DNA of 64,000 bases, taken from DATFDN01 sp963762525 (lineage in GTDB: Bacteria > Pseudomonadota > Alphaproteobacteria > Acetobacterales > Acetobacteraceae). The stretch covers positions 602,727-666,726 of the forward strand of contig CAVXKT010000002.1 in assembly GCA_963762525.1 (NCBI GenBank), given 5' to 3'. Shown one piece after another: positions 8,226-17,088 of this stretch (position 1 is the first letter of the stretch; every line of letters starts with the position of its first letter). Made by a program: the position numbers and the translations under genes. A model generated the notes under the pieces. The model saw only the letters and a list, made by a program, of their open reading frames with translations. It was not told where the DNA came from and did no database searches.

Positions 8226-9035
8226 ATGACCGAGGACGCACTTTTAGAGCAGATCACCGCCAAAAAAGCCGAGCTTGACCGGCTTCGCGGACGCACGCCT
8301 GATGGGCTGAGCGGCCTTGAACACACTCAAGATATCGAACTCACCTACACATCCAACGCAATCGAAGGCAACACCCTCACGGCAGTAGAGACGACGCTTG
8401 TTATCGAGAATGGCATCACGATAGGCGGCAAGCCGCTCAAGGATCACCTCGAAGCGGTCGATCACTTCGGAGCGTTACAATATGTTCGCTCACTTGCGCG
8501 GCAGACCGATCCGCTGACGGAAGCCGACCTGCGCAATTTGCACCGGCTCGTGATGCAGCGCTCCGATCCCGACGAAGCCGGACAATACGCCCGCACGGTT
8601 CGCTATGTGCTGACCGACACACCGCCCGGCAAGCATTACTTCCCGACACCAGCGGAGATTCCGGCGCGCATGGGCGATTTTGCAAACTGGCTCCGCACGA
8701 TGCCGATCACGCCGCAGACGGCCTTTGACGCCCACCGCGAGCTTGTCAGCATCCATCCCTTCAAAGACGGCAACGGACGGACAGGCCGGTTATTGATGAA
8801 CCTCATTCTGCTTCGCGGCGGCTATCCGCCAATTGCGGTGCGGCCACAGGATCGCGTTGCCTATCTCGATGCCTTGCAGCAGGCGCAGGGCAGCGGCAGC
8901 GCCGCAGCGTTCGACCGCCTGCTTTACGAGCGACTGGACGCAACGCTGGGGGAGCACTTAAGCGCCTTAAGGCAGGCGCTTCCCGCTCCACCAACTCCCC
9001 GCACGACGACCGACGGTAAACCACAGCCGAAGTAG
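8226..9035 (+). CDS. Fic family AMP-transferase, class II (self-inhibited)
   Basis: 269 residues. The Fic core HPFKDGNGRTGR is complete at 177-188, including the catalytic His, the phosphate-binding Asn-Gly loop and the final Arg. An inhibitory helix motif SNAIEGN (43-49) precedes the core, which defines class II Fic enzymes: the glutamate blocks productive ATP binding until displaced. Such proteins transfer AMP (or another nucleotide part) to target hydroxyls. The start at 8226 fits the usual distance to the inhibitory motif; a start at 8112 would add 38 Cys/Arg-rich residues. It lies divergent from the small membrane protein and closes the accessory island. The target is unknown; no separate antitoxin is present, as expected when the inhibitor is built in. 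Confidence 0.92.
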   Translation: MTEDALLEQITAKKAELDRLRGRTPDGLSGLEHTQDIELTYTSNAIEGNTLTAVETTLVIENGITIGGKPLKDHLEAVDHFGALQYVRSLARQTDPLTEADLRNLHRLVMQRSDPDEAGQYARTVRYVLTDTPPGKHYFPTPAEIPARMGDFANWLRTMPITPQTAFDAHRELVSIHPFKDGNGRTGRLLMNLILLRGGYPPIAVRPQDRVAYLDALQQAQGSGSAAAFDRLLYERLDATLGEHLSALRQALPAPPTPRTTTDGKPQPK

Positions 9036-9057
9036 GTCTTGCCCACCGCGTCATAAA

Positions 9058-9069
9058 TCAAGACTTTTG
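9058..9069. repeat. 12-bp direct repeat, right copy
   Basis: TCAAGACTTTTG, identical to 7725-7736, just after the fic stop codon. The two copies bracket the membrane-protein/fic segment. A boundary of an inserted cassette is possible, but identity over only 12 bases can be chance. Confidence 0.4.
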
Positions 9070-9228
9070 CAAATCCAGCTGGCCTGAGTTCCGCCCAATG
9101 GGTCAGGCTTTGCAGAAGATACAACCGAAACACCAGCCCAAACCTTGCCGTTTGGCTAAGCTTGCGTCAGCCCCTACGGATCTTTCGCGGCGATGAGCGG
9201 TGAGGCAGTCCGCCCGAAACAATCCGCC

Positions 9229-10974
9229 CTACGCGGCCCGACGCTCCGGGCACGGTTCCGCCGCGCGCGGCTCGGCGACGGTGTCGAGCAGCTCGGTGAT
9301 GATCGCGAACAGCTCCTCGCGTGCTTGCCGATGCGTCAGGGTGTGATCGGCGTTCTCCAGCCGGTGCACGCCGACGTTTCCGAGCCGCCGCAAGCCGGCG
9401 CCGCCGACGCCGAAATACTCCTCCAGCTCGTCGAGGCCGGGGTCGTTGAAGCTGAGCGCATAGGCGACCGGAACCTTCCGCCGTGCGAGATCGCGGAACC
9501 AGCCGTGCACGATGCCATGCGGGCCGGGCCTGCCGACGGCGGCGAACAGCGGCTCGGCCGTCGCCCGCAGCCGCCGGGCGGTCCGACCGGCGAGGGTCCG
9601 CGAGATGCCGAGAATATCGACCTCCCCGCGCAGCATCCGTCGCCAGGTGGCGAGGCTGCGCAGCCCGCGCTTGTAGAACTCGGTGGGACGCTTGGTGGCG
9701 CGCTGCACCACCTTGAGCGCGATCCCGTCCCGCCAGAGGAACTTTTGCAGGTTCACCAGCACCAGGCCGCGCAACTCCGGCTCGGGCGCGAGGTGCAACG
9801 CCACATGCGCACCCGAGCAAAGCCCGAGCACCGCGACCCCGGTGCCGCAGCGCGCCGCCAACCAGCGCAGACCCGTCCGCGCATCGTCGCGCACCCGACT
9901 GCCATAGGCGTCGGTGGTGGTGCCGGTCGCCAAGTCGGCATCGCCGGTGCCGGAGACATCCATGCGCAAGGACGCGATGCCCATGCCGGCGAGCCGGCGG
10001 GCGAACGTCACCGAAAGGCGCGAATGGCCGGTGTGCGGATGGCCGCCGGTGTTGACCATCAACACCGCCAGTCGCGGCAGCCGGTCGGCGGGCCGACACA
10101 GCACCCCCACCAGCGCGTCGGCGGGACCGAAGCGGACCACGGTCTCGATCGCGCCGCCGAGCTCGAGATGAGCGGCTGAAGGCGGGTGCGCCGGCGCGAC
10201 GGCGGGCTCGGCGCCGACGGCGAGCCAGGTGGATACATCCCCGAAGGCGGCACGCGGGATCTCGTTCTCCAGCGCGTCCGCCATCAACGCCTCGTAGCCG
10301 GGGAACGGCCGGCGCTCCACCGCCGTCCCCAACGCCGTCAACCGATCGGCCAACGCCCGGGTGGCGGGCGCTTCTCCCGGCTCCATCAGCAGCGCGCGCG
10401 CCGCGCCGCACACCTCCAGCCGGCGCAAATCGAGCCCCTCCAGCGCCTGCTTGGCGGCGACCGACATGCGGCAGCCGTTGGCCTCGAACCAGCCGTCCGC
10501 CTCGGTCGGCATCTCGACCATCCACATCGCGTCCCAGGTACGCGCGGTGATGACCATTTCGCGGACCAGGGCGCGCCCGGTGACGACCGGGGCGAGCAAC
10601 GCCAGCGCCACCAGATGCTCCACCCGCGAGGCCGCACGGGCGGCGAGCAGGGCGCCGGCGCGAAGCCCGCACAGCGCCACTTCCTCGACGCCGCCATGCC
10701 GGCGCAACCAGGCGGCAGCGGCGATGATGCTCTGCGTCCACTCTTCCGGCCCCGCCTCGTCCTCCAGGGTCGAATCGCCGGTTCCGGGATAGTCGAAGCG
10801 AAGCGTCGGCAGTCCCTCGGCGGCCAGCATCTCGGCCAGCGCGAGCAGCGGCCGATAGGCGTTGCACGCTTCATTGCCGAGCGGTGCGCAGAGCACCACG
10901 CCGCGTTTCGAGCGCCGATCCGGCGGCGGCTCGTGCAGCCAGCCGGTGCAGCCGGAGAAGGTGATCGGGGTCAT
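9229..10974 (-). CDS. Double-domain alpha/beta hydrolase, exosortase-associated-hydrolase-like
   Basis: 581 residues containing two consecutive alpha/beta-hydrolase folds. Domain 1 (about 1-255) has RFDYPGTGDS after strand 4 and a nucleophile elbow GLRAG (103-107) with Arg in place of the nucleophilic Ser, as in hydrolases found in exosortase/PEP-CTERM loci. Domain 2 (about 265-575) has a matching RMDVSGTGDADL and an elbow GLCSG (384-388) with Cys as the likely nucleophile and a late ENADHTLTH that can supply the catalytic His. It is the last gene of the carrier-protein operon, overlapping the glycosidase stop by four bases (ATGA). Substrate unknown; a thioesterase or transacylase acting on a carrier-bound or glycan-bound acyl group would suit the setting (inference). 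Confidence 0.8.
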   Translation of the reverse strand: MTPITFSGCTGWLHEPPPDRRSKRGVVLCAPLGNEACNAYRPLLALAEMLAAEGLPTLRFDYPGTGDSTLEDEAGPEEWTQSIIAAAAWLRRHGGVEEVALCGLRAGALLAARAASRVEHLVALALLAPVVTGRALVREMVITARTWDAMWMVEMPTEADGWFEANGCRMSVAAKQALEGLDLRRLEVCGAARALLMEPGEAPATRALADRLTALGTAVERRPFPGYEALMADALENEIPRAAFGDVSTWLAVGAEPAVAPAHPPSAAHLELGGAIETVVRFGPADALVGVLCRPADRLPRLAVLMVNTGGHPHTGHSRLSVTFARRLAGMGIASLRMDVSGTGDADLATGTTTDAYGSRVRDDARTGLRWLAARCGTGVAVLGLCSGAHVALHLAPEPELRGLVLVNLQKFLWRDGIALKVVQRATKRPTEFYKRGLRSLATWRRMLRGEVDILGISRTLAGRTARRLRATAEPLFAAVGRPGPHGIVHGWFRDLARRKVPVAYALSFNDPGLDELEEYFGVGGAGLRRLGNVGVHRLENADHTLTHRQAREELFAIITELLDTVAEPRAAEPCPERRAA

Positions 10975-13431
10975 GGGCGGGTCCGGTAGGTGACGGCGCC
11001 GGCCAGGTTCAGCGCCCTGATCTCGCCCTCCGGCGCCGGCGCGCCGGGGACGAAGGGCAGCAGCCGGACGCGGCGCTCGGCCCCCGGCGGCAGATGAAAC
11101 CAGTCGTCCTCGCCGCGCCAGTGCTGGTCTTCGATGTGGACGAATTGCGCGAAGGCATCGGTCGCAAGGACCAGTAAGTGGTCGTCGCCCGCGCCGACCA
11201 GCTCGGCGCGAAGGCCGAGGTTCTCACGCGGCGGCAGCGCCTTGCGGGTGAAGTGCGCGGCATCGGCGATCAACGCGCCGGTCTCGGCATCTTCCAGTCG
11301 GGCCGTCGTCACCGAGTGGAAGGGCGGGCCGAAGCGGTAGGCATAAGCGAGATCGAAGAACTCGGGCAGCAACGTGCTGCCCCGGATCATCGCCGCGGCG
11401 CGCGGCGCCAGCGTGATCTCGTGCTGCGCCTCACGCACCGGCACCCTGCCGTCGCGGAGACACCGCATCATGAGGCGCGCGCGCAACGGGCTTGCGGTCT
11501 CGTTCAGGACATGAAAATGCAGACCGTTCAGCCCTTCGTCGGTAATCACCAGCTGACGCGGGCGGAAGGCGCGGCGGAGCGCGTGATAGGCGGGCTTCGG
11601 CCGGCCGAGCGAGTCGATCACGCCCCAGCCGGCGCCCGGCCGCACATCGGAGAGCTGATAGACGAGGCCGCCGGCGCAGGCCGATCCGACGCGCCGCCAC
11701 TCGGCGAAGGTTGCTTCCATCACCACGCAGCTCACCGCCCGCGAGGCATCGAGGTAGCGCTCGAAATCCTCATAGCGCAGCGCCTGCGGATCGACGCCGA
11801 ACAGCTCGCGCAGATAGTGGTCGCGGATGTCCTCGAAATCCCAGGCGACGCCGACATCGCGCGGCGTCGCCGCCTTCCAGCGCGGATCGGTGATCGAGGA
11901 CACCGGCAGGTGCTCGGCGACGGTGCGCGCGCACGGCACGTTGGCGAAGCCGAGCGTCTCCGAGGTGAAGCGCACATCGGCGCGCCGCGCGTCGCTGAGC
12001 GGCAGCTGATAACAGCCGACGCCGTAATAGTGGGTGACGCCGGTGTTCGGCAGAAACGGCCAATCGCCGCCGCACGGGCTGTTCTCCACATAGGCGACGT
12101 CGGGCCGCAACGCGGCGGCGATTTCAGGGATCAACGTCGTGTGCGGCCCGTCGGTCCAGGCGGCGGGCTTCTGTCCCATCATCGCCGCCTGCTGCATCAC
12201 CTCGCTGCCGCCGCAGAACACGGCGAGGCTGGCGCGCGGGCGGGTGCGCGCGAGGAATTGCGCTGATCTCGGCACCGAGCGAGGCGCGGAAGCTCTCGTC
12301 GCCGGGATAGTCGAAATTGGCGAGCATGGCGTCCTGCCAGACCATCAGGCCCAGCTCGTCACACAGTTCGAAGAAGGCGTCGGTTTCATAGACCATCGTG
12401 CCGGGCACGCGGATCATGTTCATGCCGCCGTCGCGGGCGGCCATCAGCAACGGCTCGTAATCGGCGCGCGCGCCCGGCAGGCGGGCCAGGTCGGGGGTGG
12501 TCCAGCAGGCGCCGCGACAGAACACCGGCGCATCGTTGACGCGAAGCGCGAAGCCGGCGCCGTCCGCCCCGCGATCGACCGCCAGGGTGCGGAAGCCGAG
12601 CCCCGGCAGCGCGATCTCCGCCTCGCCGATCCGGAGGCGCGCCCGGTAGAGATGCGGCAGGCCGTGCGTGTGCGGCCACCAGCGCCGCACCTCGGCGATG
12701 CGCGCGGCGCCGGCGAAGGCGCGCGGGCCGGTGCGCTCCAGCGTCACGTCGACGGCGCCGACGCTGAGCCACGGATCGGTGTCGGTTTCCTGGTCCAGCG
12801 TGACGGCGATCATGGCCACACCCTCGGCGCCGTCGATCGCGGTGCGCAGATCGAGCGAGGCCGGGCGCGGATGGCCGGGCCGCACCGGTTCGATGACGAC
12901 CGATCGCCACGGTCCGACCGGCGGCAGCGGCGGACACCATCCCGGCATCCGCCCGAGCAGCGTGGTGCGGGCATGGCGCAGCGTCGGCGGCTGGATCATG
13001 CGCGGCCGCCAACGCGCGCGGCCCCGCTTGGCGGCGAGCCAGGCGGTCAGGCTGCGGCAGCAGATGTGGAGCCTGTTGCGCGGCGCGGTCGCGAGTTCCA
13101 GCCGGTGCGCCACGAACATGTTTTCCGACACCAGCAGTCGCTCGTCGTTGAGCCAGACCTCGGCGATGGTGGCGAGCCCGTCGAGGCGGAGCGTGTCGCG
13201 GCCGGAGCCGTCGAAATCGGCGCGAAACCAAAAATCCGAGTCGTCCGGCGCCGGGATCGCTTCGTCGCCGAAGCCGCCGGCACGCAGCGCGCCGGCCACA
13301 GTGCCCGGCACTTCGGCGGGCCGCCAGAGGAGCGTGTCGGGGAGTTCGGCCGGGCTTGCCGCGGCGCCGGGTTCGGTCCGGGTGAAGCTCCACGCCGATG
13401 CCGGGCCGCACCCGGGGGAGGCGTGCGCCAT
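10971..13431 (-). CDS. Glycoside hydrolase family 2 protein, beta-mannosidase-like (frameshifted)
   Basis: About 820 residues once a single-base break near 12262 is bridged. The N-terminal part has the GH2 sugar-binding jelly roll (PGTVAGAL, DFWFRADFDG, EVWLNDERLL), then the immunoglobulin-like domain and the start of the TIM barrel (NMIRVPGTMVYETDAFFELC). The second part resumes with SLAVFCGGSEV, the acid/base position, and ends with RPKPAYHALRRAFRP, typical of beta-mannosidases. The acid/base motif reads GGSE where most family members have GNNE or GNSE. No signal peptide is evident, so it is probably cytoplasmic. It sits two bases after the DUF1839 stop and overlaps the next gene. The frame break may be a sequencing error. 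Confidence 0.8.
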
Positions 13432-13433
13432 GG

Positions 13434-14408
13434 TCAGCCGAAGCGGGCGGTCAGCGCATCCATGATCGAATCATAGTTGCGCGCGAGCCCCGCCACCGTC
13501 TCGGCGGCGCGCTCGGATTTGCGTTTACCGGCGATGCGCGCGAGCTGGAATTGCAGCGCCTTCGCGCCCGCGGCGACGCGGTCGCAGTCCTCGGCGATCG
13601 GCTCCAGCCCCGCCTCTCCGTGGCGTTCGACCCAGCGCAGATAGGAGCCCAGCAGCTCGTAATTGGCGCCGATCTGGCGGGTCGTGTGGAAGGCGTACAC
13701 GTGATAAAAGAGCTCGTCCTCCTCCATCAATCGCGCGGCGTGCTCGGCCAGCACCTCGGCGTAGAGCCGGAACGGGTTCGCCTCCGGCCGGCGGCGCAGA
13801 TGCTTGCGCAGCAGATCGTGCGAGGCGGCCACCAGCTGCGCGCCCTCGAGCGCCGGAAACCGGCGATACGCCAACTCGGCGAACGGCGGCAGAATGTCCT
13901 CCTGCGCGGCGAACCGTTCGCCGCGGCGGAAGATGCCGTCATAGTCCTCGGCTTCGAGCTCCCAGCAGCCGTTGGCGTGGAAGTAGCGCAGCCACCGCGC
14001 CGAGGGATCGATGTCGATGGCGCCCATGGTGGTCTTCACATGCACCATGCGATAGCTGGTGGCCCGCGTGTCCGGCAGAAACCAGCCGTCCACCTCCGCC
14101 AGCACCACCCGCCCCCGCTTGAGCTGCTCGACCGTGTGCCGCTCCAGGCTGTCGTAGCAGGAGATCTCGTGGACGATGATGCCGTACAGCCGCTCCAGAT
14201 CCTCGTGCGGCGTCTTGAAGAACGTGAACTGGTCGCCCTCGAAATCCATCGCCAGCGTAAACGCGAGCGAGGCCGTCGCATCGAGCTGCCAATAGTCCAG
14301 CAACCCGATCCAGAGGTCCATGTAGCAATTGGCCAGCGGCCAGTTGCGCTCGGCCGCCTGCAGGGCGCAGCTTCCGGGCGGCTTGATGATCTGACTGATC
14401 TGGTTCAT
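13434..14408 (-). CDS. DUF1839 family protein
   Basis: 324 residues, starting MNQISQIIKPPGSC with the ATG overlapping the ligase stop by four bases. Recognisable family features are the N-terminal NWPLANCYMDLWIGLLDYW segment, the central FEGDQFTFFKTPHEDLERLYGI and a ...HVKTTMGAIDIDP block. The family has no established function to my knowledge. It recurs beside aminoacyl-carrier-protein ligases, carrier proteins and acyl-CoA dehydrogenases, so it may handle the aminoacyl-carrier thioester, for example by moving the amino acid to an acceptor (inference). Soluble, with no signal or membrane segment. The C-terminal half is helical and charge-rich. Confidence 0.8.
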   Translation of the reverse strand: MNQISQIIKPPGSCALQAAERNWPLANCYMDLWIGLLDYWQLDATASLAFTLAMDFEGDQFTFFKTPHEDLERLYGIIVHEISCYDSLERHTVEQLKRGRVVLAEVDGWFLPDTRATSYRMVHVKTTMGAIDIDPSARWLRYFHANGCWELEAEDYDGIFRRGERFAAQEDILPPFAELAYRRFPALEGAQLVAASHDLLRKHLRRRPEANPFRLYAEVLAEHAARLMEEDELFYHVYAFHTTRQIGANYELLGSYLRWVERHGEAGLEPIAEDCDRVAAGAKALQFQLARIAGKRKSERAAETVAGLARNYDSIMDALTARFG

Positions 14409-15322
14409 GCGCGGTCCCACAGCACGGCACGGACCTCGGCCGGCCATTCGCGCGCATCGAGGCCGTGGTGTCGGAACAGCGCCAGCACGATGCGCTCCAG
14501 CCCGAAGCCGATGCAGGCGGTGTGCGCCGGCCCGCCGGCGGCGGTGCGAATGCCCCAGGTCTGACCGAAATGGTCGCCGTGATAGTTGAAGCTCATGCAG
14601 GCGGTCGGATGGTCGGTGCTGGTCACCGGAATCAGCAGCTCGAACTTGAACTTCTGTTCGCGCTGGCTGTCGGCCAGCAGCTTGCCGGAGCGGCCGAAGA
14701 AGGGATCGTTGGCGACGTCGATCTCGTGCGGCAGGCGCAGACGGGTGAAGAACGCGCGGCCGTATTCCATCCAGCCGTCGCGGAAGGTCAGCACCTGCTC
14801 GGCCGAGCCGATGCGCACGTATTCCTGCATCTGGAACAGCTGCATCCGGACCGGGTCGATCGAGGGCTCGCGGCGGAAGCACCAGGAGCGGACGTCGAAC
14901 AGGCGACCGTCTTGCGGCAACGGGCCGCGGCGGGCGGTGATCGGATAGACCGGGTAGCAGGCGGCCGGCGTCAGCGCGAGGTCGGTGGGCTTCTGCCCGT
15001 CCAGCCACTCGTCGCCGTCGGCCTCCATGCAGTGCAGCATCGCCCGGTGCTCGCGCTCGGTGCCGCAGAATGCGTGCACGGTTCCGGCCAGCTGGGGAAA
15101 GCTCTTGAAGTAACCCGCCCGCACCAGCCCCTCGCGCTGCATCCCGGGCGGGAAGCGCAGCAGCTCGGCGTGGCGCGGACGCCCCCACTCGCCGAGGCGG
15201 GCGGCGATGCGCTCCAGCACTTCCTCGAACATCTGGTTGCGGCCATACAGACCATCGACGCCGGTGGGCAGCAGCAGGCCGGAGGCGAAAAGCTGTTCGA
15301 GATAGGTGGGCTGCGCGTCCAT
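14405..15322 (-). CDS. Amino acid:[carrier protein] ligase (class II seryl-tRNA-synthetase-like)
   Basis: 305 residues resembling only the catalytic core of atypical class II seryl-tRNA synthetases, without the tRNA-binding N-terminal arm. Motif 2 is seen as SWCFRREPSIDP, motif 3 as CIGFGLERIVLALF, and cysteines in HAFCGTERE and TACMSFNYHG suit the active-site zinc of this group. Characterised bacterial homologues activate glycine or alanine with ATP and load it onto the phosphopantetheine arm of a carrier protein and not onto tRNA. The carrier-protein gene lies two genes upstream in the same operon. The start ATG overlaps the dehydrogenase stop by one base (TGATG). Which amino acid it uses cannot be read from the sequence. 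Confidence 0.9.
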   Translation of the reverse strand: MDAQPTYLEQLFASGLLLPTGVDGLYGRNQMFEEVLERIAARLGEWGRPRHAELLRFPPGMQREGLVRAGYFKSFPQLAGTVHAFCGTEREHRAMLHCMEADGDEWLDGQKPTDLALTPAACYPVYPITARRGPLPQDGRLFDVRSWCFRREPSIDPVRMQLFQMQEYVRIGSAEQVLTFRDGWMEYGRAFFTRLRLPHEIDVANDPFFGRSGKLLADSQREQKFKFELLIPVTSTDHPTACMSFNYHGDHFGQTWGIRTAAGGPAHTACIGFGLERIVLALFRHHGLDAREWPAEVRAVLWDRA

Positions 15323-16479
15323 CAGAAGATCCTTGAAGCGGGCTTGTGCATCAGCAGCAGACTGGCGGTGTTCTCCTGGATGCGGTCGTTGCTGATCATG
15401 AGCGGTGCCGACATCAGATCGCGCAGATGCCGCCCCAGGCTGCATTCGCTGTCGTTGCGATAGGCGTTGATGCCGCAAATGCGGAAGGCCTGATGCACCA
15501 CCTCCAGGCACAGCTCGGAGACGGTGGTCTTCAGGTTGTTCATGTCGGCGGTGAACGGCAGCGATTGCGGCACGCCGCCGGCGGTGCGCGCCGTCTCGTA
15601 TGCCTCCAGCGCCGCGCCGAGGCGCGCCTCGATCGCCGACAGCAGCCCATAGCCCTGCGACAGCCGCCGGCCCGCGGCGCCGAGCCCCGACGACGAGCCG
15701 CGCGCCGACTTGCGAAGATACTCGCGCGCCTTCGCCATCGCATCCTGCGCGATCCCCAGCCACAGGCTGCCCCAGAGCAGGTGCGATACCGGAACCATGC
15801 TCTGCGCCATGATGTCGGCGAACGGCGCCGGCAGCACCTGGTCGGGGATGCCGGCCATGCGCATCACGAACCCCTCGGTGCAGGTGCCGCGCATCCCGAG
15901 CGCATCCCAGCCGGAGGTCTGCTCGAGCGTGTAGTCGCCACGCACCGCCGTCACCAGCACCTGATCGTTGCCGGGCGAGGCGCCGGCGCGGCGCGCGGTG
16001 ATGAGCAGCGCGTCGGCGGCACGGCCGTAGGAGACGGAAGGCGCCTTCTTCTCCAGCTGGATGCGGCCTTCGGTTTCCTCGACGGCGCAGATGCTCTCGT
16101 TCATGCGACCGCCGGTGCCGACCTCGGAAGTGACGGAGGCGAGCAGCAGCTGCTCGGCGGCGATCCGGCGCATGAAATCGCGATACCATGCGCTGTCGCC
16201 GCGGTGATCGACGATCGCGCAGATCTGGATCTGGTGCATGGCATAGATCATGCCGCTGGCCGCGCAGGAACGCGCGAGCGCATTGCACAACCCGGCGGCG
16301 TCGCGCAGCGATCGCCCCTGACCGCCGAACTCGACGGGGATCAGCGTACTCAGCAACTCACCCTTGCGCAGCGCGGCAAAAGTTTCGTGCGGAAAGCGGC
16401 TGTCGCGATCGACGGCGCCGGCATGCTCGGCGGCGATCTTCGCCGCCAGCGCCGCCGCGGCTTCCTTGGGATCGGTCAT
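15322..16479 (-). CDS. Acyl-CoA dehydrogenase family flavoprotein
   Basis: 385 residues with the full acyl-CoA dehydrogenase arrangement: helical N-terminus (TLIPVEFGGQGRSLRDAAGL), central FAD-binding beta domain (SVTSEVGTGGRMNES; GWDALGMRGTCTEGFVM), and a C-terminal helical bundle ending GINAYRNDSECSLGRHLRDLMSAPLM. Between a carrier-protein gene and an aminoacyl-carrier ligase, its substrate is more likely a carrier-bound aminoacyl or acyl group than free acyl-CoA. Prolyl-carrier dehydrogenases of pyrrole biosynthesis, which belong to this same superfamily, set a precedent. ATG at 16479 gives a TGATG junction with the carrier gene; a GTG one codon earlier is also possible. The catalytic base was not assigned. 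Confidence 0.88.
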   Translation of the reverse strand: MTDPKEAAAALAAKIAAEHAGAVDRDSRFPHETFAALRKGELLSTLIPVEFGGQGRSLRDAAGLCNALARSCAASGMIYAMHQIQICAIVDHRGDSAWYRDFMRRIAAEQLLLASVTSEVGTGGRMNESICAVEETEGRIQLEKKAPSVSYGRAADALLITARRAGASPGNDQVLVTAVRGDYTLEQTSGWDALGMRGTCTEGFVMRMAGIPDQVLPAPFADIMAQSMVPVSHLLWGSLWLGIAQDAMAKAREYLRKSARGSSSGLGAAGRRLSQGYGLLSAIEARLGAALEAYETARTAGGVPQSLPFTADMNNLKTTVSELCLEVVHQAFRICGINAYRNDSECSLGRHLRDLMSAPLMISNDRIQENTASLLLMHKPASRIF

Positions 16480-16742
16480 CACACCGCCTGCTCGGCACGC
16501 AACTCGGCCACCGCGCGGGAGAGATTGCCGATCGAGGAGAACGACTTGCGCGACAGCAGATGCTCGGGAAATTCGATGTCGAAGGTCTCCTCGATCGACA
16601 TCAGCACATTGACGATCGCCAGCGAGTCGAGTCCGGCGGCAAACAGATCCGCATCGTCATCCAACGTGCCTACGGGAATGGCGAGGCGCCCGCTGCTGGC
16701 CAGGATGGCCCGGATATCCTCGTTCATCACATCGACGTTCAT
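16479..16742 (-). CDS. Acyl/aminoacyl carrier protein
   Basis: 87 residues with the carrier-protein four-helix pattern and the phosphopantetheine attachment site in DLFAAGLDSLAIVNV (Ser 40). The following IEETFDIEFPEHLL is typical of helix II-III of standalone carriers. It begins the six-gene operon and is presumably the acceptor of the aminoacyl ligase encoded two genes downstream. Several ATG codons are possible; 16742 (MNVDVMNEDI) was taken because a G-rich AGGGAATGGGATGG tract lies upstream. Upstream in-frame codons back to 16799 have no carrier-like sequence. A phosphopantetheinyl transferase is not in the window. Confidence 0.9.
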   Translation of the reverse strand: MNVDVMNEDIRAILASSGRLAIPVGTLDDDADLFAAGLDSLAIVNVLMSIEETFDIEFPEHLLSRKSFSSIGNLSRAVAELRAEQAV

Positions 16743-17088
16743 GCAACCCATCCCATTCCCTAAGCAAACCAGCGCCTTGTCTCGACCGGCCGGACCCATT
16801 TTGGCACTTCCACGCCGCCGTTCACAACGGTTACGAAAGAGCCCTTTCTACCCGGCTCCTGACCGGTGATGCTTCACATTCACTTCACCCTACGTGGCTC
16901 ACGATCGCGGCATCTTTTCGGACCGCGATCCGGCTTGTCGCTAACCCCGAAAAGCAAGCGCCGTGCCACCGGAAACCGCTGTCGTTGCGGCGGCCATGCG
17001 AGAGCCCGAAGCGGAATGTTCCGAAGTCGGCGTCGCCACGCGTTACGTAGCGGGCCTTTACGCGTCCGCCCCGTTCCGCCGGCGGCGT
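16743..17088. promoter_or_regulatory. 346-bp upstream region of the carrier-protein operon
   Basis: The only large gap near the operon, so its promoter should lie here, reading to the left. The side nearest the oxidoreductase contains no coding frame with recognisable content. On the minus strand short direct repeats GTGAAGTGAATGTGAAG lie around 16870-16890, a possible regulator site. No clear sigma70 promoter was found. Confidence 0.35.

Noticed and set aside
8924..9133. Minus-strand frame with RPAGFAKVLIYDAVGKTYFG as the missing N-terminal part of the RT
   Set aside because: It shares only the KVL codons of the 12-bp repeat with the RT, has no RT motif and has a stop codon upstream.
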